Shown here piece after piece: positions 16,094-24,716 of a DNA stretch of 64,000 nt. Location: positions 1,860,001-1,924,000 of the forward strand of contig NZ_CBDCBD010000003.1 of NCBI RefSeq assembly GCF_965214215.1, in the 5' to 3' direction. The stretch comes from Poriferisodalis sp965214215 (GTDB taxonomy: Bacteria; Actinomycetota; Acidimicrobiia; Acidimicrobiales; Poriferisodalaceae). Position 1 is the first letter of the stretch; the number at the start of each line of letters is the position of its first letter. A program made the position numbers and the translations under genes. The notes beneath the pieces are model-generated. The model was not told where the DNA came from and did not search any database. It worked only from the letters and a program-made list of their open reading frames with translations.

Positions 16094-17332
16094 TCAGTCG
16101 CCGAGTTCGCCGAGCACCTCGTCATTGTGCTCGCCGAGCTTGGGAGCACGGCGGTAGATGCCCGGCGGTGTGGCACTCATGCGGAGGGGCGGAGCGATCT
16201 GCACAATCGGCCGGCCCACCGGCTGCTCCACCGCCACCAGCATGTCGCGGGCCGCGACATGGGGGTCGGCGAACAGGTCTACGGGGTGATTCACAGGTCC
16301 GCAGGGCACCTTGCCGCCGACCGCCTTGAGCACCTCGGCGTTGGTGTGCGATGCAGCCCATTCGGTGATGGCGCTGATGATCATGTCACGGTGATGGAAC
16401 CTCGCGCGAAGCGTGCGGGTCTCGTCTGCGGTGGCCCACTCCGGCCGACCGATGGCAACCGCCAGCTCTCGCCAGTGGTTGTCGGTGGGCGCGCCGATGG
16501 CAACCGCCCCATCGGAGGTATCAAAGATGTCGAACGGCACGATGTACTGGTTCTTGTTGCCGCTGGGCGGGGTGTCGGGCTGGCCCATCACGCTGTAGCG
16601 GGTGACCCCGACTTCGCTCAAGGCCATCACGGCGTCGACCATCGACACGTCGACGAACTGGCCCTCGCCCGTCCGCTGCGCATGAAAGAGTGCCGCTAGC
16701 ACACCCATGGCGCCGATCGTGCCCGGATAGGTGTCCCCGATATAGGGGCCGACGACGTGACGGTCGGCGGGGCCGCTCCCGGTGGCCGAGACCATGCCCG
16801 ACATGGCCTGGGCGACCACGTCGTAGGCGGGCCAGTCCACGTACGGGCTCTCACCCGAACGCGGGTCTCCGAAGCCGCGGATGGCGCCATAGACGAGCCT
16901 CGGGTTGCGCTCATGGAGCACCTCCCAGCCCACTCCGAGCGCGTCCATGACCCCTGCGCGCATGTTCTCGACGAGTGCGTCCGCAGTCTCGACGAGTTGC
17001 AGGAATTGCTCCCGCTGGTCGTCGTCGGTGAGATCAAGCGCTATGCCCCGCTTGTTGCGGTTGTAGTTGGCGAACCCGGCGCCGAAATTGCGCTCGGTGT
17101 CCTCCCGGGTGAACGGGGCCATCTTGCGGGCCAGCTCGCCCCGCGGCGGCTCAACCTTGATGACATCAGCGCCCAAGTCGGCCAGCATCATCGTCGACCA
17201 CGGCCCAGCCAACGCATGGGTGCAGTCGATGATGCGAACGCCTCGAAGCGGCCCCGAGTTCTGGGCGGCCATCGGGGCTACACGCTCGTGTGCGGTCAGG
17301 TGCGCCTCATCGGGCGGATCCAGCATTGCCAT
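16094..17332 (-). CDS. CaiB/BaiF (class III) CoA-transferase
   Basis: A 412-residue class III CoA-transferase. Signatures are the N-terminal GVRIIDCTHALAGPWSTMML, LGADVIKVEPPRG, NRNKRGIALDL and the catalytic-aspartate region WPAYDVVAQAMSG (D171 by alignment to known members; inference). These enzymes move CoA between carboxylic acids through an aspartyl-CoA anhydride. The ATG at 17332 is the frame start; a later ATG at about 17272 (MAAQNSG) is possible. It lies next to a crotonase-fold gene on the same strand, fitting CoA-thioester catabolism. Confidence 0.92.
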   Translation of the reverse strand: MAMLDPPDEAHLTAHERVAPMAAQNSGPLRGVRIIDCTHALAGPWSTMMLADLGADVIKVEPPRGELARKMAPFTREDTERNFGAGFANYNRNKRGIALDLTDDDQREQFLQLVETADALVENMRAGVMDALGVGWEVLHERNPRLVYGAIRGFGDPRSGESPYVDWPAYDVVAQAMSGMVSATGSGPADRHVVGPYIGDTYPGTIGAMGVLAALFHAQRTGEGQFVDVSMVDAVMALSEVGVTRYSVMGQPDTPPSGNKNQYIVPFDIFDTSDGAVAIGAPTDNHWRELAVAIGRPEWATADETRTLRARFHHRDMIISAITEWAASHTNAEVLKAVGGKVPCGPVNHPVDLFADPHVAARDMLVAVEQPVGRPIVQIAPPLRMSATPPGIYRRAPKLGEHNDEVLGELGD

Positions 17333-17361
17333 GTCGTCGTCTCTCTGATTCGGTGCTGAGC

Positions 17362-18159
17362 TCAGGCGAAGTTCGGACGGCGCTTGTTGACGATGGCGGC
17401 GTGTCCCTCCCGCACATCAGCGCCGGTGAAGCCCAGCATCTCCAAGGCGGCAGAGGTGTCGAAGATGGGCCCTGCCATCCGCATCCAGTTGTTGAGGCTG
17501 TACTTCGTCCAGCGGATGGCACTCTGGCTGCCCTTTGCGAGCTTGCGAGCGACGGTGAACGCCTCATCGATCACGGCGTCATCATCGACCACCTTGCTGA
17601 CCAGACCCATGTCGTCGGCCTCGGTACCGGTGATCGTGTCGCAGGTGAGCAGGTAGTACTTCGATTTCGCCATGCCGCAGAGGATCGGCCACACGATCGC
17701 GGCATGGTCGCCGGCGGCGACGCCGAGCTTGGTGTGCCCGTCCACGATGCGTGCGTTTCGTCCAGCGATGGAGATGTCCGCCATGAGTGCGGCCGCCAAT
17801 CCGGCCCCGACCGCCACACCTTCGATAGCCGACACGATGATCTTGGAGCAGTTGATCATGTTGTAGACGATGTCGCGGGCCTCGCGAAGGGCCCGCTGGC
17901 GCGTCTCGAAGTCGTCCATGATCTCCTGAATCATGTCCAGGTCGCCGCCGGCGGAAAACGTGCCATTGGCCCCCCGGATCACTGCTACCCGGGTGTCAGG
18001 ATCATCGTCGACCGCCCGCCACACATCAGCGAGCGCTAAGTGCTTCGGCGCGTCGACCGAGTTCAGCCGGCCCGGCGTGTCGATCACGATCTCGAGCACG
18101 CCGTCGTCGTCAGGACCCGTGATCTGAAGCGCGGAGAATGGGGCGTAGCGATCGTTCAT
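17362..18159 (-). CDS. Enoyl-CoA hydratase/isomerase (crotonase) family protein
   Basis: A 265-residue crotonase-fold protein. Oxyanion-hole motifs are present (FSAGGDLDM and IEGVAVGAGLA). The two glutamates of true enoyl-CoA hydratases are not obvious: the usual PEI block reads HTKLGVAAGDHAAIV, with an aspartate near the second site. It may therefore be an isomerase, thioesterase or other crotonase rather than a hydratase. Thirty bases separate it from the CoA-transferase gene downstream. Confidence 0.88.
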   Translation of the reverse strand: MNDRYAPFSALQITGPDDDGVLEIVIDTPGRLNSVDAPKHLALADVWRAVDDDPDTRVAVIRGANGTFSAGGDLDMIQEIMDDFETRQRALREARDIVYNMINCSKIIVSAIEGVAVGAGLAAALMADISIAGRNARIVDGHTKLGVAAGDHAAIVWPILCGMAKSKYYLLTCDTITGTEADDMGLVSKVVDDDAVIDEAFTVARKLAKGSQSAIRWTKYSLNNWMRMAGPIFDTSAALEMLGFTGADVREGHAAIVNKRRPNFA

Positions 18160-18180
18160 GGCGCTTGAAGCTAGTTCTTT

Positions 18181-18280
18181 GGGGCGTCAGCCGCCCGGGC
18201 CTGCGGCCAGTTGTGAGGCGGCCCCGCAGCAGTGATGCGCTGCGTTAGTTGCATGGGGCGTCAGCCGCTCGGGCCTGCGG
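18181..18280 (-). repeat. Duplicated 3' end of the HIT gene (two copies 74 bp apart)
   Basis: The 26-bp stretches at 18181-18206 and 18255-18280 differ at one base and both start GGGGCGTCAGCCGC on the + strand. Read on the minus strand, the copy at 18255 encodes the last residues of the HIT protein (PQARAADAP). The second copy encodes the same peptide and is again closed by a stop codon (TAG instead of TAA). Confidence 0.85.
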
Positions 18281-18730
18281 GTCCGCTGCACTGAGCAGCC
18301 GGTACGCCGATTCGATCTCGCCGGCGGGCGCAAAGATCCGTTCCCACGGGTGCAGCAGCCGGTCCCGTCCGTAGCGCGGAATCACGTGGATATGGAAGTG
18401 AAACTGCGTCTGGTCCGCTGCCGCACCATTGTTGTTGAGCAGGTTCACTCCTGCGGGCTGCAGCCGATCGCGCACCAAGCCAGCCACCCGCCGCGCCGCT
18501 TGCATCACGTGTGCCGCATCGTCATCGGTGAGATCCCAGACGTCGGTCACATGCCGGCGAGGAATGACGAGGCTGTGACCAACAGTCATCGGCAAGCGGT
18601 CCATGAACGCCACAGCGTGCTCGTCGGAGTAAAAGCGCAACGCCGGAATATCGCCGGCGACGATCGAACAGAACGTGCAGCCCGGCATCCGGTCTGCAGC
18701 CGGCGCGTCATCGTCAGAGGGGTTCAGCAC
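18245..18730 (-). CDS. HIT family nucleotide-binding hydrolase
   Basis: A 161-residue HIT protein. The histidine triad is H111-F-H113-I-H115-V in QFHFHIHVIPRYG, and the N-terminal CTFCSIVAGDIPA (C18/C21) is the usual zinc-binding start. Mid-protein MTVGHSLVIPRRHVTDVWDL is also typical. HIT proteins hydrolyse nucleotide phosphoramidates or dinucleoside polyphosphates. The C-terminal segment (DPQARAADAP) lies in a duplicated stretch. A copy of the dispersed repeat lies 20 bp upstream of the start. Confidence 0.92.
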   Translation of the reverse strand: MLNPSDDDAPAADRMPGCTFCSIVAGDIPALRFYSDEHAVAFMDRLPMTVGHSLVIPRRHVTDVWDLTDDDAAHVMQAARRVAGLVRDRLQPAGVNLLNNNGAAADQTQFHFHIHVIPRYGRDRLLHPWERIFAPAGEIESAYRLLSAADPQARAADAPCN

Positions 18731-18750
18731 GAGTCCACAAACCGCGATCT

Positions 18751-18841
18751 AGGAGGCTGAGCCGATAGGCGAAGCCGTGGCCCGAGCGGCCCGTGAGCGC
18801 CGAGTCAACGGAAATTGGGAACAAGCGCGGGAGACAAGCGG
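18751..18841 (+). repeat. Dispersed repeat, copy B
   Basis: A clear copy of the family: GGAGGCTGAGCCG, three variable bases, GGCGAAGCCGTGGCCCGAGC, GGCCCGTGAGCG, about 20 variable bases, then GGGAACAAGCGCGGGAGAC. It fills most of the gap between the HIT gene start and the coaA stop. Confidence 0.9.
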
Positions 18842-18874
18842 TTGGTCTATCGAGGGTTCGATCATTGCCACGGC

Positions 18875-19834
18875 CTAGTGGTACCGGAGCTCAACGTGGT
18901 CGACGACGTGATCGTGGCCTTTCGCGAGCACTAGGTCGGCCCGAGCTCGCGTCGGAAGGATGTTCTCCTGCAGGTTCACGAGGTTGATCGAGCGCCAGAT
19001 CGTGCGCGCGACGGCGTCCGCAGCGGACGCGGGAAGATCGGCGAACTGCGCGAAATAGGCGGACTGCTCGCGGAACACCGTCTTGCGCAGCTGCTGGAAG
19101 CGCTCGACGTACCACTCCTCGAGGTCGGTGGACTCGGCGTCGACATAGATGGTGAAGTCGAAGAAATCTGACACAAACGGTGTGCTCGACGGAGGCCCGG
19201 TCTGCAGCACGTTCAGACCCTCGACGATGAGAATGTCCGGCTGGTTGATGAGCTGCACCTCGTCGGTCACGTCGTACAGGCTGTGCGAGTAGATCGGCGC
19301 TGCGACGTCGGGCTCACCGCTCGAGATCCGCTGGAGGAAATCGCGCAGGTCGCCGCGCCGGTACGACTCGGGAAAGCCCTTGCGCCCGAGGATCCCGCGT
19401 ACGGTGAGCTCGGCATTGGGCAACAGGAACCCGTCTGTCGTCACCAGGTCCACTTCGGGATGATCGGGCCATGAGGCCAACACGGCCTGCAGGATGCGCG
19501 CCGTGGTGCTCTTGCCCGCGGAGACGCTCCCACCGATGCCGATCAAATAGGGCCGCGGCGGCAGCACCCTGCCGAAGAAGCCCTCGGTGGTTGCGCGCAA
19601 CTGGCGTTTGGCAGCAACCCGCAGGTTCAGCAGGCGCGAGAGCGGCAGGTAGATGTCCCGCACCATGTCGAGCGTGACCGGTTCGACGAGGCCCGCCAAC
19701 GCCTCCAGCTCGGCCTCTGTCAATGACAGCGGCGTGGCGTCTCGCAGCTTCGCCCACTGCTCGCGGTTGAACCTGCAATGCCGGTCATCGATGCCCGGCT
19801 CGAGCGTTCGGTCGAGCGTCATGGGGTCCGTCAC
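18875..19834 (-). CDS. coaA: Pantothenate kinase (type I, CoaA)
   Basis: A 319-residue type I pantothenate kinase, the first committed step of coenzyme A synthesis. The P-loop GGSVSAGKST is at 101-110, followed by VDLVTTDGFLLPN, KGFPESYR, YSHSLYDV and ILIVEGLNVLQ, all characteristic of CoaA. Length is normal. The frame starts at a GTG (19834) with an ATG four codons later. The start lies 5 bp from the stop of the flavoprotein gene, so the two are likely cotranscribed. coaD, a later step of the same pathway, is at 56404. Confidence 0.96.
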   Translation of the reverse strand: MTDPMTLDRTLEPGIDDRHCRFNREQWAKLRDATPLSLTEAELEALAGLVEPVTLDMVRDIYLPLSRLLNLRVAAKRQLRATTEGFFGRVLPPRPYLIGIGGSVSAGKSTTARILQAVLASWPDHPEVDLVTTDGFLLPNAELTVRGILGRKGFPESYRRGDLRDFLQRISSGEPDVAAPIYSHSLYDVTDEVQLINQPDILIVEGLNVLQTGPPSSTPFVSDFFDFTIYVDAESTDLEEWYVERFQQLRKTVFREQSAYFAQFADLPASAADAVARTIWRSINLVNLQENILPTRARADLVLAKGHDHVVDHVELRYH

Positions 19835-19838
19835 CCGC

Positions 19839-21116
19839 CTAGCTTGGCGAACTCAAGGCCTCGACCGCAACTGGTCCGGACCTTGGGTCGTATGCACCCC
19901 GTGCTGTGGCGATGCCCCGGTGCCAACGACGGGGCGTCGCGAGGGCCGCTCGCGGGTAGTCCTCGAACATCCAGCGTGCAAACTGCCGGCGTGTCCAACC
20001 GGACCAGTCGACCGCTGCGAGCGAGAGCTCGGCCAAGCGTTCGTGGGCCAGGACGCGGCTGAGGCCTCGCGCCAGCCGGTGGTCCAGAGTGAACTCGGCT
20101 CGGGCCTCGCGTACATAGCGAGCAGTCACACTGTGAGGCGGGCCGCCACGCGCGATCGCGGTCGCTGCCATCCGTCCCATCTGCAGGGCCTGGCCGATTC
20201 CCTCGCCGGTCAGCGGGTCGGCGGCCGCCGCAGCATCGCCGCACAGCAGCGTGCGCCCGCGCGCGAGCTCCAATTCCTCCAACCGAGCCGGTATCGGCCA
20301 CGCGCGAGTTGAACCGTCGGGTTCGTGGCGCCCGAGCACGCTGGCGATGTGCGGCCGCTCGGTCAGGCTCGCCCAGACAGCTGCGATCTCGCTGCCCGAC
20401 AGCGTGCCCGTGTCGTCAGAACCGCCGTCGCTGGAGCGTCGGGGCACGCCGAAGCCGAGATTCACGCGCCCGTCGCCCAGCGGGAACGACCAGGCGTATC
20501 CCGGCAGCAGGTCAGGCTCGAACCACACCCACAAGTCGCGAGCTGCAGCGCCGTCTGCGCGGAGGTAGCCGCGGAATGCATGCCAGTCGCCTCGGTAGCG
20601 ATGGGGACCGATGCCGAGCGCCTTGCGAACAGCGGAATAGACCCCGTCGGCGGCCACGACGAATCTGGCCCGCACCACGCTGCCGTCGCTGAGCCGGACC
20701 CCGGCCGTGCTCGCTGTCGCTCCCGGATCATCGAAGCCTTCGAAGGCGACGCCGAGGCGAACGTCGGCCTGCGCTGCCGCTGCGAGGTCGACGAGCGCGG
20801 CATCGAGTTCGGCTCGCCGGCAGACGCTTGCGAACTGCCCGCACCCCACCGGCAGCGGCAGGCGCATGACACGCCCGCGAGGCGTCTGGACGGACGCAGC
20901 GGTCACGTCGGTCCATGAGCTCATCCGTTCGGGCTGCACGCCCAGCGACTCCAGCTCGCGCAACGCGAGCGCAGTGAGGCCGTCGCCGCAGCACTTGTCA
21001 CGCCCCGACGCAGCGCGGTCCACGAGCATCACCTCGAGCCCTGCACGCCGGGCCCACATGGCGGTGGATGCGCCTGCGGGTCCGGCGCCCACGATCAGGA
21101 CATCAACGTCGGCCAT
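19839..21116 (-). CDS. Geranylgeranyl reductase family FAD-dependent oxidoreductase
   Basis: A 425-residue flavoprotein starting VDVLIVGAGPAGASTAMWAR, a Rossmann FAD motif, with a KCCGDGLTA loop, VVAADGVYSAVRKALG and the late FAD motif LLCGDAAAAADPLTGEGIG. This is the layout of geranylgeranyl reductase and MenJ-type proteins, which saturate isoprenoid chains of menaquinone or lipids (family knowledge; substrate inferred). The ATG at 21116 lies 5 bp past the VanW stop; an upstream ATG at 21164 would overlap VanW and is less likely. Confidence 0.87.
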   Translation of the reverse strand: MADVDVLIVGAGPAGASTAMWARRAGLEVMLVDRAASGRDKCCGDGLTALALRELESLGVQPERMSSWTDVTAASVQTPRGRVMRLPLPVGCGQFASVCRRAELDAALVDLAAAAQADVRLGVAFEGFDDPGATASTAGVRLSDGSVVRARFVVAADGVYSAVRKALGIGPHRYRGDWHAFRGYLRADGAAARDLWVWFEPDLLPGYAWSFPLGDGRVNLGFGVPRRSSDGGSDDTGTLSGSEIAAVWASLTERPHIASVLGRHEPDGSTRAWPIPARLEELELARGRTLLCGDAAAAADPLTGEGIGQALQMGRMAATAIARGGPPHSVTARYVREARAEFTLDHRLARGLSRVLAHERLAELSLAAVDWSGWTRRQFARWMFEDYPRAALATPRRWHRGIATARGAYDPRSGPVAVEALSSPS

Positions 21117-21120
21117 CGAT

Positions 21121-23388
21121 TCAGGACGCGGCAGGCTCGACGGACTCGGTGACTTCGTTGCCATCGTCGGGCCGTCGGGGCTGCTCGCTCTCGGATTCTG
21201 ACGGATCGCCGTTTTCGTCGTCGCTGTTTTCGCCGTCGTCGCCGTTTTCGCCTTCGCTGCCCTCGTCGCCGTTTTCGCCTTCGCTGCCCTCGTCGCCGTT
21301 TTCGTCGTCGCCGTTTTCGCCTTCGCTGCCCTCGTCGCCCTCGTCGCCCTCGTCGCCCTCGTCGCCCTCGTCGCCCTCGCCGTTTTCGCCTTCGCTGCCC
21401 TCGTCGCCGCCGTCGCCGTCGTCGCCGTCGTCGTCGGTCTCGTCGTCGACGACCACGGTGCTCAGGTCCACGCCGATGCAGGGATCATCGGGATAGCGCG
21501 GCAGTTCGGAGTCGCGTTCGCCGGGCCGTTCTACACATTCGAGCGGCGGGCATTTCACGATCGATCCGTCGGCGCGCTCGCTGCCGTCGTCGACCAATTC
21601 GGGTTCGGCATCTGCGGCCTCGCCCCCGGCGGCCGACGGATCCGGGGTCACGCCCAGCGGATCGACGCACTGTCTGGGCACCGAACGCGTGCCGTCGCAG
21701 TCACGTCCCTCCTCGGGGCGGTACCGAGCATGGAAGGTGTCTGTGTCCACGGTGCCGTCGGAGAACACTCGCGTTCGATTCGTGCGGACCCGTCGACAGA
21801 ACTCCCGCAGCTCCTCTTCGGGCTCACCGATGGTGACCCCGACGTTGCGGGTGGAGTACAGCTCGACGGTGATGGAAGTGTCGGTGTACGTCGGCCAGAT
21901 CAGCACGCCGTACGGCGTGGGATTGGTGAACCTGAGATCGGGCGCGGGATACGAGATGGTGGGGTCGAGCCCGAACGGGTACCGGCTGAGATACAGCGAG
22001 TGTGTCTGGTACTCGTCGATGGTCATTCCTGCCCTGATCAGGGAGTTGAAGATCGTGGTGGCGAATTGCGACACCCCGCCGCCGATGTCGTCGACGAGCA
22101 CGCCTTTTTCGATGAAACCGCCTTCGACGAAACCCTTTTCCTCGGTTCTCCTGCCGACGTGAGCGTTCAGCGAGAGGGTCTGGCCGGATTCGACGATTGC
22201 GCCGCGCATGAGGTCGGCGAAGCGCTGGATGTTCTCGACTCGTCCTTGGCAGCACGCGTGCTTCGTGGTGAACGTGGCGACGAGCTCGACGATGCCCAGA
22301 GACTCCAGATGCGCCTGCTCCTCCCGGCTCACTGCTGGGCGCGATGGCAGCGCGAGCGGGCCCTCGACGCGCGCCAGTAACGCTTCGGAGACCAACGAGC
22401 CCACATCGTCGGAGCAGCATGCGACGCTGCGGTCGCTCGCCACCACCGTCGGCACACCGTTGAAGACGGCCATGGCGGCGGTGGTGAGCGGCGCCGAGTC
22501 CGCGGCAAACACCTCTTCGAGGTACGGCCCGACCTGCGAGTCGTCGAACGTGATCTCCGGAGGTGTCGCATTCGGGTCGAGTCGGAGCCAGCCGGCGATT
22601 GTCTCGATGGTGAGTTCGTGGGTCGCATCCCCGTACGCGACGATGAGGCTGCGCCCATAGTTCTGGTGCGCCGTATTGACGGCCTCCTGCATTTCCGGCG
22701 TGTAGGCCAGCGGCTCGCTCTCGGTCAGCTCCGCGGCGATCTCGATACGCGTGAACGAGCGCGCGATGCCAGCAAGCACCTGGTCCACGATGGCATCTGC
22801 GTCGACGACTTGACCGGGACGGCCGAGATCGACGGCGAGCGTGCCATTGACGACGACAACGGATGGGGGAGTCGCAGTCACGCCGAGGTCGGTGGCGTTG
22901 GCCAATATGGCGTGGGCCCTCGACCGGTCGACGCGGTAGCGGCGTTCGGTGAATTGAGGGTCAGTGGACCACGCGACCCACGACTCCTCTGCTCTATCAG
23001 CAACCTCGGTGCCGCCTGTCCGCAATTCCCGTACTGCGTTGTAAGTGGCGTCGCTTTCCAGCGCAATGCCAAGGTCGGCAACGGTGATCTGCACCTCGCC
23101 GGTATCGGTGCGCACCACCACAGGCGTGCTCGCCAGTTCGGTTGCGAGTGCGGCAATTCGCAGATGGACCGTGTCGGGGCTGACCTCGGTTGGCGTTCCG
23201 GGAGGCGCCGTGGGAATGACGGCAGCGGCGCTCGTCGTTGCGGGTGCGGCAGATGTAGGGGGCGCCGCCTCTGGAGGAGCATCTGCGGGGTCCCGCAGGG
23301 CCAGCACGGCCGTTCCGAGGATCGACGCAACCAAGACTGCGGCCGCAGCGATGATCGACCAGCGAGGGGCCCACGTCGGCCAGTGCAC
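21121..23388 (-). CDS. VanW family protein with peptidoglycan-binding-like domain and long acidic tail
   Basis: A 755-residue envelope protein. Residues about 10-30 form one membrane segment (WSIIAAAAVLVASILGTAVL), followed by an Ala/Pro/Thr linker and YoaR/PG-binding-4-like repeats (about 65-370). The VanW domain follows, with SLNAHVGRRTEEKGF, VDDIGGGVSQFATTIFNS and TPYGVLIWPTY. VanW proteins are linked to cell-wall functions but have no proven reaction. The last 95 or so residues are almost only D, E, G, S and N (DGDDGDGGDEGSEGENG). The GTG at 23388 is chosen because the membrane segment starts soon after; the frame is open much further upstream but runs opposite the SDR gene. No ribosome site is obvious. 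Confidence 0.85.
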   Translation of the reverse strand: MHWPTWAPRWSIIAAAAVLVASILGTAVLALRDPADAPPEAAPPTSAAPATTSAAAVIPTAPPGTPTEVSPDTVHLRIAALATELASTPVVVRTDTGEVQITVADLGIALESDATYNAVRELRTGGTEVADRAEESWVAWSTDPQFTERRYRVDRSRAHAILANATDLGVTATPPSVVVVNGTLAVDLGRPGQVVDADAIVDQVLAGIARSFTRIEIAAELTESEPLAYTPEMQEAVNTAHQNYGRSLIVAYGDATHELTIETIAGWLRLDPNATPPEITFDDSQVGPYLEEVFAADSAPLTTAAMAVFNGVPTVVASDRSVACCSDDVGSLVSEALLARVEGPLALPSRPAVSREEQAHLESLGIVELVATFTTKHACCQGRVENIQRFADLMRGAIVESGQTLSLNAHVGRRTEEKGFVEGGFIEKGVLVDDIGGGVSQFATTIFNSLIRAGMTIDEYQTHSLYLSRYPFGLDPTISYPAPDLRFTNPTPYGVLIWPTYTDTSITVELYSTRNVGVTIGEPEEELREFCRRVRTNRTRVFSDGTVDTDTFHARYRPEEGRDCDGTRSVPRQCVDPLGVTPDPSAAGGEAADAEPELVDDGSERADGSIVKCPPLECVERPGERDSELPRYPDDPCIGVDLSTVVVDDETDDDGDDGDGGDEGSEGENGEGDEGDEGDEGDEGDEGSEGENGDDENGDEGSEGENGDEGSEGENGDDGENSDDENGDPSESESEQPRRPDDGNEVTESVEPAAS
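21200..21440 (+). repeat. Low-complexity tandem repeats encoding an acidic tail
   Basis: The stretch is built from short units such as GTCGCCCTC (9 bp, five in a row near 21341-21385) and longer mixed units of GCCGTTTTCGCCTTCGCTGC. On the minus strand these read as GDE, EGSEGENG and similar. Copy number is likely variable between strains (inference). Confidence 0.9.
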
Positions 23389-23481
23389 GAGGGTTGATCG
23401 TACGGGTCGCTCGCGGCCTGCGGACGGCGCGGCATGCGTGCGATACTCCGGGCCGTCGGCACCGCCCTGCAGGCCGCGCTC

Positions 23482-23552
23482 GGAGGCTGAGCCGCTCGGC
23501 GAAGCCGTGGCCGGAGCGGCCCTGGAGCGGAGCGAACAAGAGCGGGAAGCAA
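23482..23552 (+). repeat. Dispersed repeat, copy C
   Basis: GGAGGCTGAGCCG, three variable bases, GGCGAAGCCGTGGCCGGAGC, GGCCCTGGAGCGG, then a shortened spacer and GAACAAGAGCGGGAAGCAA. It sits in the divergent gap between the VanW and SDR genes and lacks about 20 spacer bases found in copies B and E. Confidence 0.9.
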
Positions 23553-23613
23553 TAGGTTCGTCAGGCGGAGGCGCATCTCTCCGCCTCCTGTGACAGAAGG
23601 GACTCACGACACC

Positions 23614-24531
23614 ATGAGCAAGCTGTGCGAAGGTCGGATTGTCATCGTGACCGGAGGTGCCCGGGGCATCGGGCGTGAGCACTGCCTGATGCTCGCCGAG
23701 CACGGGGCGAAGGTGGTCTGCAACGACTTGGGCGGCGCCCGCGACGGCACCGGTGCCGACCTGGGCCCCGCCGATGAGGTCGTCAGCGAGATCCAGGCGC
23801 TGGGCGGCGAAGCGGTTGCCAACGGCGACGACGTCTCGGACTGGGAGGGCGCCCAGCGGCTCGTGAATCAGGCCATCGAGACCTTCGGAGACCTGCACGG
23901 TGTTGTGAACAACGCCGGCATCCTGCGCGACCGGATGCTCGTGAACATGACCGAGGCCGAGTGGGATGCGGTGATCAAGGTTCACCTCAAGGGCACCTTC
24001 GCGCCCGCTCGATGGGCAGGTTCCTACTGGCGGGAGAAGGCGAAGGCGGGCGAGCAGGTCAACGCGTCGATCGTGAACACGACCTCGGTCTCGGGCATCT
24101 ACGGCAATCCAGGACAGACAAATTACGGCGCCGCCAAGATGGGCATTGCGGCCTTCACGATCATCGCGGCGCGTGAATTGGCGCGCTATGGCGTTCGGGT
24201 GAACGCAGTTGCACCTGGTGCACTCACGCGCATGACCGAAGACTTGGGCATGGGCGAAGCCTCCGAGGAAGACCAAGCCATGATGCACCCGCGGTACATC
24301 GCACCGATCGTGACGTGGCTGTGCTCAGCGGAGGCGGCTGGCGTCTCGGGTCGAGTCTTCGAGGCCTCCGGCCGGATGCTGGCGATCGCCGAAGGATGGG
24401 AGCGGGGACCGACCATCGACGCCATCGACGACCCGACCAAGATCGGCGACGCGGCCCGGCAGCTGGTGCGCGACGCTCGGCTCAACAGCGGCATGAACGG
24501 TGCACCCGCCGACGGCGGCGTGGCGGACTGA
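23614..24531 (+). CDS. SDR family dehydrogenase, MFE-2/17beta-HSD4-like
   Basis: A 305-residue short-chain dehydrogenase. The NAD-binding motif is VTGGARGIGREH (about 12-23), with NNAGILRDRM and the catalytic S-Y-K set (NTTSVSG and TNYGAAKMG). The extended sequence VCNDLGGARDGTG after strand 2 is characteristic of the dehydrogenase half of multifunctional enzyme type 2, which oxidises 3-hydroxyacyl-CoA in beta-oxidation. The next gene is a matching hydratase-2-type protein, supporting that role. The ATG at 23614 is favoured over an upstream one at 23590. Confidence 0.92.
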   Translation: MSKLCEGRIVIVTGGARGIGREHCLMLAEHGAKVVCNDLGGARDGTGADLGPADEVVSEIQALGGEAVANGDDVSDWEGAQRLVNQAIETFGDLHGVVNNAGILRDRMLVNMTEAEWDAVIKVHLKGTFAPARWAGSYWREKAKAGEQVNASIVNTTSVSGIYGNPGQTNYGAAKMGIAAFTIIAARELARYGVRVNAVAPGALTRMTEDLGMGEASEEDQAMMHPRYIAPIVTWLCSAEAAGVSGRVFEASGRMLAIAEGWERGPTIDAIDDPTKIGDAARQLVRDARLNSGMNGAPADGGVAD

Positions 24532-24604
24532 GCCACCTGCTGCGGCTGGTGCAACGGCCTGAGAGGACGCGCAGAAAGGTGAATCTTCCGGTTGTCGCAC
24601 CAGT

Positions 24605-24677
24605 CTGTTCTCCGCTCTTGTTCGCTGTCGCTCACGAGCCGCTCGGGCCACGGCTTCGCCTGTCAGCGCTGCCTCTG
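24605..24677 (-). repeat. Dispersed repeat, copy D (inverted)
   Basis: On the minus strand: GAGGCAGCGCTGACAGGCG, AAGCCGTGGCCCGAGCGGC, TCGTGAGCG, then CGAACAAGAGCGGAGAAC. It is the only clear copy in the opposite orientation and lies between the SDR and MaoC genes, within a likely operon. Confidence 0.88.
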
Positions 24678-24716
24678 AGAAACTGACATCAATATCTGCA
24701 GGAAAGGACAACGAAC

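Noticed and set aside
23389..24288. N-terminal extension of the VanW frame
   Set aside because: The extra 300 codons run opposite the SDR gene and repeat copy C, and the natural membrane segment begins soon after the GTG at 23388.
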